Source: Parachlorella kessleri
Taxonomy: Eukaryota > Chlorophyta > Trebouxiophyceae > Chlorellales > Chlorellaceae
NCBI GenBank assembly: GCA_001598975.1
Contig: BBXU01000547.1
Location: 1-19,187, forward strand
Direction of reading: 5' to 3'
Length of the DNA stretch: 19,187 nt
The first letter of the stretch is position 1; the number at the start of each line of letters is the position of its first letter. Below, in pieces: positions 1 through 8,100 of the stretch. The notes below the pieces were generated by a model, which worked only from the letters and a program-made list of their open reading frames with translations, was not told the DNA's origin and did not search any database. Both the position numbers and the translations under genes were made by a program.

Positions 1-1
1 A

Positions 2-38
<37 letters not shown>

Positions 39-92
39 ACCCACCACCACCACACACACACACACACTCTACACACACACACACACACACAC
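1..92. repeat. CA/CCA microsatellite
   Basis: This is a nearly pure (CA)n tract. It is interrupted by a short CCACCACC block near positions 37-51 and a single TCT near 68-70. It lies upstream of the first visible exon, presumably inside an intron of the MECR gene. It codes for nothing recognisable. Confidence 0.97.
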
Positions 93-105
93 CTTCCCTG
101 TGTGG

Positions 106-155
106 CTATGCAGCTTGCAAGGACAAGCATCCGCTGAGCACCCTCCCACGTCGCC
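106..155 (+). repeat. Decayed copy of a MECR exon head
   Basis: This segment resembles 258-309, the acceptor and first ~44 bases of the first visible MECR exon, at very roughly three bases in four. Both read C-T-R-TGCAG, then TGCAAGGA.AAG, then a GC-rich CATCCC-like stretch. The copy carries its own TGCAG at 109-113 but is frame-disrupted, so I read it as intronic debris of a tandem duplication rather than as an exon. Confidence 0.5.
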
Positions 156-265
156 AGGCAACCTGATTTCTCCACCGCATGGAGGAGGACCTGCTGCCCG
201 CCTGTACAACTCTACGATACGTACCCACTCCGTGCATCACCACCCCCGTGGTTTGCTCTGTGCAG

Positions 266-2960
266 TGTGCAAGGAGAAGGACTTGCTGCGCATCCCCTCC
301 GACGCCATGCCGCTGGAGCAGTGCGCCATGCTAAGGGAGCTGTTCACGGCCTACAGGCTGCTGGAAGACCATGCCAGCCTCAAGGTGGGCCCCTGCAATG
401 GGTGCTGTAGTCTGGGGAGTACGCTTGTTTTTGTTCACAGCCTACAGGCTGCTGGAGGACCATGCCAGCCTCAAGGTGTGTGGGGTGCTGTTGGTGGTTG
501 TGTTGTCTCCTGGGGAGTGCGCTCTTCATTTTGTATACCAGACCGGCTGTACCCTGGTTGGAAAGGGGACAAGTTCCAGTTCGCTGCTGGTGTGAGCAGT
601 GCACAGCCGCCAAGCTGCTGGGCGACCATGCCAGGGATTGCACGTGAGTTGGGAGGTGGCCGGCTCCCCCTTTGTGGACTGAGGTCCATGTCCTGCGAAG
701 CAGGAGGGCCATGCACTGCCAGACCTGTAACACTGATGGAATGGACTCTTATCTGACACATGTCGGCTCTGCCGTTCGGGGCTCTATTTGAAAGCTAACC
801 ACCCTCCTCCTTGGGAGCGAGAGGTTTATGAAGCCCTCCCTCTGTGTCATTGACATGGTGCCGATGCTTGCCTGCACCCCCGCATGCCTGCGTGCAGCCG
901 GGCGACTGTGTGATCCTGAACGGCGCCAACAGCACGGTGGGCCAGCTGGTGGTGCAGCTGTGCTGCCTGCTGCGGCTGCGGGTGGTGGCAGTCATCAGCA
1001 AGGAGGTGAGAACCAGCCCATGACAGCTCATCCCACCCCACCCACCCCAGCCCCACCCCACCCCACCCCACCCCATCCCATCCCATCCCATCCCATGCAG
1101 GGGGTGGTGCACTCCAAGGCCAACCCTGCCTGCCTGCTATGACAGTCCGCTTCATCCGCGTCCGATCCCGCTGCATGCTGCCCCGCCCCTGCTTGCGCCA
1201 CCTGCATGCCAGGGCTGGCTGGCCGTGCACCTGGCCCCCCAGCGACAGCTGCAGCGGCACCCCTGCTGCTGCTGCTGCTGCTGGTGCAGCCGGACTTTGA
1301 GAAGACGTCCCTGTGGCTCAAGGCGCTGGGGGCGGTGGAGGTCCTGCTGGATGAGGGCTCATTCAGGGTGAGTGAGGCATATCATGGATTTACATAAAGG
1401 GTTGCTTGGGCTGCATTTTGCCCCTCTCTAGGTGGCGCATGCCATACTGTCCAGAACAATGGCACGAGGAATGGAGCTCTATCTGGCCTGTCCTTCCTTC
1501 TCTTCCGCCTCCCTGCTCCACGCTGTCCAAGCCTGGAGACCATTGCAAGCTGGCAACCTGCCCATTCCCTGTCAGACCTGGCCTGGCCTACACTTGCGTC
1601 CACCGCTGCAGCCCACCCAAAGCATCGACTACCACCAGTGGAAACCCCTGCAGGCGCACCATGAACCTACTTGCTTCTATGCACGGGTGGGCGAACACTG
1701 CAGGTGCCTGCCTGACGCAGGAACACACAGTAAACCCCAACCAACCCCCGCCCTCCCACACACCACCCCCTTCCCCTCCCTCCCCCTCCGCAGGTGGAGC
1801 TGGACAAGCATAAGTTCTTTGCCAAGCCCAAGCTGGCCCTGGACTGCGTGGGCGGCGCCTCCACCCTGCGCCTCAGCGACACCCTGGCAGAGGGCGGCCA
1901 GCTGGTGGTGTTTGGCTGCATGAGCGGCCGCAGCCCCCAGTGGAGCTGGCAGAGCTGGGTGTTCCAGAACATCCAGGTGCGGGGAGGGGGGCCCCCATGT
2001 GGCTTGCAGGCACAGCTGCTGAGGGTTGTCGGTTGCTCATCGTGACTAAGTGCTAGTAAGTCACCAGCTGCCAGTAGTTGCGTTTCAGTTGCGCTCGGGT
2101 GGTGCCCCAGCAAAAGTGCGTCCAGGAGGTGGCGGGCATAGAGCATGCATCTGCCGTAGAGGTGGGAGCTCTTAGTTGGGACATGTGTGGAGCATGCAAA
2201 CTCTTAGTTGGGACATGTGTGGGGCATGCATGCCCCTGTCAATCTTTGCACAGAGCATTTGGCCAGCCGTGATCCTTGTGTCCAGGCCCCATGAGTAAGC
2301 TTGTATCTGTCCATCACCTCCGCTGTTCCACACTGCCAGGCACTTAAGTAATCGGGGTGACTGTGCAGGTCAAGGGTTTCAACATCCGAAACTGGATGCG
2401 CGACAACAAGAAGAAGATTGGACCCATGCTGGAGTCCCTAGGCAAGCTGGTCAAGGCCGGCAAGCTGCAGGCCGCCTATACGGAGTGAGTGCAGAGCAAG
2501 GAGGTTGTGAAGGGTCAGCTAGTATCAGTTACTTGTTTGTCCTGTTTGGATGTCGACAGGCAAGCTAGTCAAGGCCGGACTCCTGCAGGCCGCCTGTATG
2601 AAGTGAGTGAGTGAAGCAGCTGGGTGCGAGCATGAGAGACGGGGTACCAGCATGATTCAGCCCTTGTGATGGCCAGTGTCACCCTGGAATTGCAGTGCCG
2701 CCCGCTAGCGCACGGGAGGTCTCGAACATGTGTGCATGGCATCACTAGCACTTGGGTGCTACACACCAGAGCTCACAGCCAAGCCAAGCTGCCCATTTTC
2801 CCTGCCCTAGGCATGCCGGCCTGATAGCCCACTGGGTCACCTGGCTCGCTGCAGGTATGAACTGTCCACCGAGTTCACCGAGGCGCTAGAGCACAGCATG
2901 GACCGCGGCAAGAACACCAAGATCGTGCTCAAGCTGGCACACGTGGGCACGCAGTACTGA
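266..2960 (+). CDS. MECR: Mitochondrial trans-2-enoyl-ACP/CoA reductase, 5' partial
   Basis: This is a member of the zinc-free MECR/ETR1 branch of the medium-chain dehydrogenases. The family carries out the last, NADPH-dependent step of each cycle of mitochondrial type II fatty-acid synthesis, which supplies lipoic acid. Exons read as 266-384, 898-1005, 1290-1367, 1794-1976, 2369-2484 and 2855-2960 (stop TGA 2958-2960). All junctions are GT-AG, all are phase 0 except the last (phase 2), and they give 235 residues. In order the protein shows the helix IPSDAMPLEQCAML, then FTAYRLLEDHASLKPGDCVI leading into the nucleotide-binding loop NGANSTVGQ, then WLKALGAVEVLLDEG, ALDCVGGAS, EGGQLVVFGCMSGRSP and a C-terminal substrate domain ending HVGTQY. 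Roughly the first 140 residues (transit peptide and catalytic-Tyr region) must lie upstream of the window. The exon start at 266 is chosen from TGCAG and the alignment, and the preceding exon is not visible. The family call is from remembered homologues. Confidence 0.9.
341..387 (+). repeat. Source copy of triplicated exon 3' end
   Basis: This is the last 44 bases of the first visible MECR exon plus the first three bases of its intron. It recurs 91 bases downstream at 432-478 with 45 of 47 positions identical, and again in decayed form at 602-634. It encodes FTAYRLLEDHASLK, a conserved part of the MECR fold, so it is the functional copy. Confidence 0.93.
432..478 (+). repeat. Near-perfect intronic copy of the MECR exon end
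   Basis: This copies 341-387 with two G/A differences. The difference at 439 turns CACGG into CACAG, and with the T-rich run just before it this makes a plausible 3' splice site at 439-440. The donor is also preserved (AAG|GTGTG at 472-476). The would-be cassette 441-474 is 34 bases, not a multiple of three, so adding it to the normal mRNA would shift the frame. Similarity may extend beyond the exon part, since TGGGGAGT.CGCT occurs after both copies. Confidence 0.9.
602..634 (+). repeat. Third, decayed copy of the MECR exon end
   Basis: This aligns without gaps to 436-468 with 28 of 33 positions identical and keeps CACAGCC, GCTGCTGG and GACCATGCCAG. It carries frame changes relative to the coding copy. 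It is older or less constrained than the 432-478 copy. Confidence 0.8.
1030..1096. repeat. Pentanucleotide CCCAC/CCCAT repeat
   Basis: Imperfect CCCAC units run into CCCAT units within the MECR intron 1006-1289. It produces several long low-complexity open frames on both strands (for example Gly-Trp-Asp repeats on the - strand) that are artefacts, not genes. Confidence 0.95.
1263..1283. repeat. (CTG)7 at a splice acceptor
   Basis: There are seven perfect CTG units, ending four bases before the CAG acceptor (1287-1289) of the exon 1290-1367. The repeat occupies the place of the usual polypyrimidine tract, so a length change would alter acceptor context and not the protein. Confidence 0.95.
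2169..2230. repeat. Two-copy tandem repeat, period 32
   Basis: 2169-2198 and 2201-2230 are identical except for one A/G change. They are built on CTCTTAGTTGGGACATGTGT followed by a GGRGCATGCA tail. The repeat lies in the MECR intron 1977-2368 and is non-coding. Confidence 0.95.
2558..2608 (+). repeat. Intronic copy of MECR penultimate exon end
   Basis: This copies 2440-2490, the end of exon 2369-2484 with its donor, at an offset of 118 bases with 43 of 51 positions identical. The donor GTGAGT is intact and a CAG (2557-2559) now precedes the copied segment. The resulting pseudo-exon 2560-2602 is 43 bases and would break the frame. It is the second independent duplication of this type in the gene. 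Confidence 0.88.
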
Positions 2961-3404
2961 GCAGACAGCAGCTGCCAGGCGTTGGTTACTGCATATGCGC
3001 CGCAACAAGGTGGTGTGTCGCTGTGAAGCGAGTGGGGCAGCTTGCAGGGGGATACTGCTGGGGTCATCGCAAAGGCCCATGAGGGGCAGGCCTACTCCTG
3101 CAGTAAGGGTCTTGGAGGTTTGCAGAATAGGGAGCAGATGCTCAGTCAAGTAGGACTGCTAGCCATGATGCTCTATGGCTGCCTTAAGTGCCCTTGCCTG
3201 CCCCTGTGCTAGCCTGTAGGTTTATAGCAGGTAGGGGATTTGACAGGGCTTGTCATAGATAAAGCAGGTTGCTTGGGAGCCCAGTGCTTTCAATGGTCCA
3301 CATAGATATTTGCTTATGGTGGCAAGTGTGCAGACTACTAAGATGGCATCCGAATGCTTATGTGACACCTAGACCTACAGCCTACTATCACCATGCTTGC
3401 CATC
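2961..3404. other. Convergent spacer between MECR and HAD genes
   Basis: These 444 bases lie between the two facing stop codons and must contain both 3' UTRs. I find no convincing ORF, RNA gene or repeat. The chlorophyte poly(A) signal TGTAA is absent on both strands here. The nearest + strand TGTAA is at 3557-3561, inside the HAD coding region. Confidence 0.7.
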
Positions 3405-4896
3405 TCACACAGCAGCATCAGCTGCATCAGCAAGCGGCCTAGGCTCCCGGGGCGGAGGCTGCGGCACCAGCACCTCTGTCAACAACTGCGTTATCTGGTC
3501 AAGGCAGGTGACGTGGAAGTCAGGCCGCTGCTCGCCTTCGAGGTCATCGGGGTGGCTGTAATGCCCAACAGTGTCTAGCAGCACTGTCACAGCCCCAGCT
3601 CTTCTACCACAGACAACCTGCAAGAGAGACAGCAAAAAACCAGGCTTGACATACCTGTTGGTCTACTTCATGCTCCGCCACAGTGCTTGTTTTAAATCTA
3701 AACCCAGGCTCAAATCACAAGCCAGATATCGTCGCTCGTGTTCAATCCTTACAACCGTGCATCTACAAAGCCATGGTCCGGTTGTAAAACCGCGAGCGCA
3801 AATGTGGACAGACTGCACACACTACACTGCCCGCAGGCCTTGCAGCACCCAACTTACGTCATCTTTAGCTGAGTCGCCAATCATCATGAGCTCTGAGGGC
3901 TGGATGCCCCAGTGGCTGGCTATGTGCTGGAGGCTAGCCGGGTGTGGTTTGTAGGGCATGAACTCCCGGCTCAGGGCTGGCACGAAAGGCGGCAATGTGA
4001 AGTGGGTCTTGTGAAAGAAATCCACCGACCGCGTGACATTCCTGGTCACAAGCGCCCTGCAGACAGGAGGCTATTCCTTCTGCCTGGCACTTGTTGTCAG
4101 AGCCGCATGTGTAGCAGGGGCAAGCCTGTAGCACTGATTGGGGCCACAAAAGCCAGACCGCCAAAGTGCTCCCTTGACATTGTACCCACACATTTTGGAA
4201 CGGACCCACCTGGGGAGGCCCCTGTCATCCAGTACTCTACATAGCTCAAGGGCCCCTGGCATGATTTGCATATTTTCCAGCGCCCGCTCTTCAACATCCA
4301 TAATGGCAGCCGTGGCGCGTGCTTTCTCCTCCTCAGACAAGGAGTGCAAGTAGTCAAGAATGTCCATGCCAGGAGGTACTCCCACTCTCCGCCTACATTG
4401 CAGCATGGGGCTTGACGTTGCTAAGGGAAGTGATGGTGAGCAAGGAAAGGACGAGCAGGTCATGAGCAGGCAAGGACAGGGCAAGCCAGGCATAGGAGGT
4501 ACACTGGTAGACTAGACTAGATTTAGAAGCGGGCTCTCAAGGGGATGCACTGCCCCATCCAACAACCTGAGCCTGCAGCAGACCTCCCAGGCCTACCTCA
4601 TTTCAGCGAAGTCGATAACGGGTTTGGTAAGCGTTCCGTCCATATCTTCATGCAAAGACATGAAGGACATAAGTACAGACACCGCGACCATGGTGTTAGT
4701 GAAACGCAGTTAACCAGGGGCAAGGTTAACCCTGCAAACATGTACACATGCCCACATGCCACGAAAAACACGCACCAAAAACCACGCCTTTGACGACACG
4801 TCCCTGCAGACTCTGGGACGCAGACATAGTATAGGCGCGGGCTGGAAGCCTGTGCAAGCTTGTCAGCGTTGACTGTAGGAGTGACACTATGGGCAT
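3405..4896 (-). CDS. HAD-superfamily hydrolase (plant At2g33255-like)
   Basis: This is a small HAD phosphatase-like enzyme. Exons on the - strand are 4896-4776, 4645-4597, 4392-4210, 4056-3858 and 3617-3405, all GT-AG, giving 254 residues against about 245 for the plant relative as I remember it. All four HAD motifs are present: nucleophile motif I GVVFDMDGTL (D41, D43), motif II Thr in LVTRN (T122), motif III Lys in FMPYKPHP (K154) and motif IV MIGDSAKDD (D179, D183, D184). Motif I is split by intron 1, so a model starting at the ATG at 4691 would lose the VVF strand. The first 23 residues are rich in Ser, Thr, Leu and Arg with no acidic residue, resembling a mitochondrial or plastid transit peptide. 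An in-frame stop precedes the ATG at 4896. A second in-frame ATG (4827, Met24) could be the real start, because a TATAAA on the - strand at 4924-4919 is close to the first ATG. The substrate is unknown. Confidence 0.92.
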
Positions 4897-5193
4897 GCTA
4901 CGACAAGGTTGTTGGTAGTTTATAGGCTAATAAGGAGGGCAGCAGAGACTGATGCTTGAAGAACGGCCTCACATCCAGCCCTTGCTTTTGTCAGCAGGAT
5001 ACATGACAGGATACCAAGAATCGAATCCCTTGGCACTGTGCCATGCCATCAATCCTAACTCGTACTCATCCGTGCATATAAAAGTGTAATAAACATTCGG
5101 ATAGTTTGTTTTGTGGTGCTGTTTGGATTCTGGCGGCCTTCGTGAGCCGCAGGGAGCGATCTGGAATCCAACTGAAGTCACCTACCTACCTCA
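4897..5193. promoter_or_regulatory. Divergent promoter region, HAD / coiled-coil genes
   Basis: These 297 bases separate the start codons of the two divergent genes, so both core promoters and 5' UTRs must fit here or overlap the first exons. On the + strand a TATAAAAG lies at 5077-5084. On the - strand TATAAA lies at 4924-4919. There is also a short direct repeat AGGATAC near 4996 and 5009. No further gene fits. Confidence 0.7.
5077..5084 (+). promoter_or_regulatory. TATA box for the coiled-coil gene
   Basis: TATAAAAG is a full match to the eukaryotic TATA consensus, 110 bases upstream of the proposed ATG at 5194. A transcription start about 30 bases downstream would leave a 5' UTR of roughly 80 bases. 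Confidence 0.6.
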
Positions 5194-8100
5194 ATGTCCT
5201 TCTTGTTTGGAGGCAAGGACCCTGGGGCTGAAAAGGTAAAAGGCTACTGGTGCTGATCATGCTTACAGCTTGCACGCAACTCCTCCCCTATCTGTGAGGT
5301 AGTTCAGCAAGGAGGTCCAAGTGTCGGTCGTAAGTTGGACAGACGCAGAAGCAACCAACGCTGTGGTGAGCCCTGCAGCTCCAGAAGGAGCTACAAGTCA
5401 AAGCGCGGCAGCTGAACGATTCGGAGAATCAAGTCATCAGGTTAAAGGAAGAACTTGATAAAGCAAGGAAAGACGCCGCTGCTCTATCCAAGGTGTGTAT
5501 GGGCGTTTGCTGGCCGTGCATGTGCCCACCAGGCATGCCGCAGACAGATTGGGTGTCACTGCGGATAGGCTCTGTGCAGTTGCACCCTCATATATCCTCC
5601 CTCACTTCACCCGCCTCTGCTATGTGCAGGCCGTGCAGCAGAAGGATTCTGAGCTGACTGAGCTGAGCACTGCAAACAGTCGCCTGCAGCGTGATGCAAG
5701 CAAGCGTGCAGAGCTGGTGCAAAGCCTGCAGGTCCAACTTGACAGTGCCAGCCGGCGGAACTCCGCCACAGGCCAGGTATGCTGCTAGCAGAGAGCGCAG
5801 CGTGGTTGTTATTAGACTGCAGTTCGACAGTGCCAACTAGCTGCCACACAGGTTTTCCATATGGGGCTTCTATGCTCGGCTGATGAGGGTCACCGGCCTG
5901 CTTCAGGGATTAGTTTGGGCATGTGCAGCTTATTTATGATAGCAGGCTGGCCGGGAGGAAGTCTTGCGGTTGTGATGGACCTTTGTGGATCGACAATTCC
6001 TTCACCTGCACCACAAAACACTCCGCTGTGCTCTTGTGAGTTATTATGGCCAACAAAAGCCAGGGATATCACAGTATAGCCTTGCAATGCGCGCAAATGC
6101 TAAGTAGGCCAATCTTGATTGACTGCCTACAGGATACATCCCCGCTAAAGCGCTCTTTCAGCCGGTCCGACGGCAACCAAGCCGCTGCTGACAATGGCAG
6201 CCAGCTTCGGGCGCTTCAGCAGCAGCTTGTGTCCCTAGAGCAAGAGCTAGCTGCAGCCAAGAGTGCAGCCAAAGTGGGTGATGCTGAGCGGCGCTCTGCA
6301 GCTGATGCTGGCTCCTGGAGGCAGCACAGTGAGAACCTGAAGGGCGAGCTTGCGACGGCGCAGGCACAGCTTCAGGCGAAGGTGGCGGCGGAGGCAGACT
6401 TAGCCAAGGAGTGCTCTGCGCTGCGGCAGGCCAACCAGAAGCTGGACGCCAGCCTGGCGGCTGCCAATGAGCAGCTGGCCACCATGCAGGTTCGAAGGCC
6501 GCGCTTGCTTTGCTACCGTGCAATTTTATTGGCATTATGAAGACATGGAGTGCTCAGTCCTCGCGCGGTGCCCTGCAGTGAAGCGCCCGATTGTCTCCTT
6601 CTTGCTTCCACACAAAGCTTCCCCGTCGGCTATGCTGGAGCGGCCGCTGGCTCATGGTGAAAGCCTGGTTTGGTGCTCCGTTTCGATATGGGTGCAGGGT
6701 GCGCTGTCTAACACCGAGCGCCAACACTCCTCTGCCCTGGAACGCCACGATTCCAGCACGAATGTGAGGATTGACCGGCAGGCCCAGCTATACCGGGAAG
6801 CACAGGACAGGCTGAGGGAGCAAACGGAGGTGGGTGCTCGTTGTCCGTGGCGTTGCTTAGAATTTTGTACAGTAGAAGCTGTGCTTACCTGCCGACAGTT
6901 ATGCATGAAGGGCTGCGGACTGTAATGGTGTAACTAAAGCGGGCCAGTGTTATCAGATCAGCAGACAACATGGTATGGATGAGCCAGGGGCGCCGCTGCA
7001 AGGGGCTATACAAACAGCCTTCCTAACGTGTGGACAACAAAATCACCCGGAGGGTTACCATTAAAAGTTTGGCGATGATATCTATACCGAACTGGACTCT
7101 TACTCACCCCCTGTGCAGGACAAGGCCCGGCTGCAGTCGGCATACAGTAGCCTGCAGCACAATGTGATCACGCTGGAGGCCAAGCTGAAGGAAAGTGCGG
7201 TGGAGACGGTGCAGCTGATGGCCAGCGTGGACTCGAAGCAGCAGATGGTGGAGAGCCTGCAGGCAAGTGCTCTTATCGAAAGTGGACATGGCCGGGGGTG
7301 CACTAGCAGCACGGCGACTTGAAGGCATGGGCAGCACTGCCAAGAACACCGCTCCGTCCGCACCCACTGCGGCAAAGCTATGGTCCCTTCGCATTGTAGA
7401 TCCGCCCAGCTTGGAAAGCAGAGGTGTTTGCGAAATAGAAACACTGTCTAGAATGTCACCCACCTGCAGGCCGACCTCAAGCAGGCAGCGGCTGCTAAGG
7501 CGACCCTGGAGGCCTCCCTTGCTAGCCTGCAGCTGAAGCTGGCAGGAGAGCAGAAGCAGCGGGCAGAGCAGGCACTGCAGCTCAACGCCCTGACGGGCGA
7601 GCTGGACGCTGCGCTGCGGAAGAGTGAGGAGCTGGAGCCTGCTGTGCGCGCCGCGCGGGAGCGCGCTGCTGCGGCTCAGGCCGCGGCCGAGGGGCTGAAG
7701 GCGCAGCTGGCAGAGGCACAGCGGCAGGTGGACACCAGGGACCGCTTGCTGGAGGTGGGTGATGAGTGCTGATACCTGGGCAGGACCACAGGCGAGGATG
7801 GGTTACTGCTGGGAGGGCTGCGGAGAGGCTGAGGGTGCAGTAGGCAGAGCACAGTGGCAGGTCGTCACCCAGATGGGCAAGGGCTAGAGGCTGGGAGTGT
7901 GACCTCTACGCCTGTTGCCTTGATCATTGGCTGGCCCAAATATTGGAGTCTTGAGTATCAGATAATTTGGAAGTGGGGATTGCCCTGTCACCAACTTACA
8001 GGATGCCTGGTGCGCCTGATCCGGCACAAACACCTGCAGTTGTTCTGTAGGAGGGGTTCCTTTTCTTGCATGCACTGCTCCTTAGCAGCAGGCTGTTGGT

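Noticed and set aside
441..474. Alternative coding exon made from the duplicated MECR exon end
   Set aside because: It is 34 bases long, so inclusion shifts the frame. It cannot replace the original exon, which has no earlier donor. Kept as a pseudo-exon.
100..756. Long + strand open frame of 218 codons at the window start
   Set aside because: Only 266-384 within it matches a family (MECR). The rest is intron, interrupted by decayed exon copies and lacking conserved character.
795..1321. Several overlapping - strand open frames with Gly-Trp-Asp repeats
   Set aside because: They are translations of the CCCAC/CCCAT simple repeat and of the antisense of MECR exons.
4597..4691. Simple HAD start at the ATG at 4691
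   Set aside because: It destroys the hydrophobic strand of motif I. Splicing from 4776 to 4645 restores GVVFDMDGT and gives a full-length protein.
5016..5040. T-arm-like stem (CCAAG...CTTGG around ATTCGATT, - strand) suggesting a tRNA
   Set aside because: No acceptor, D or anticodon arm can be built around it.
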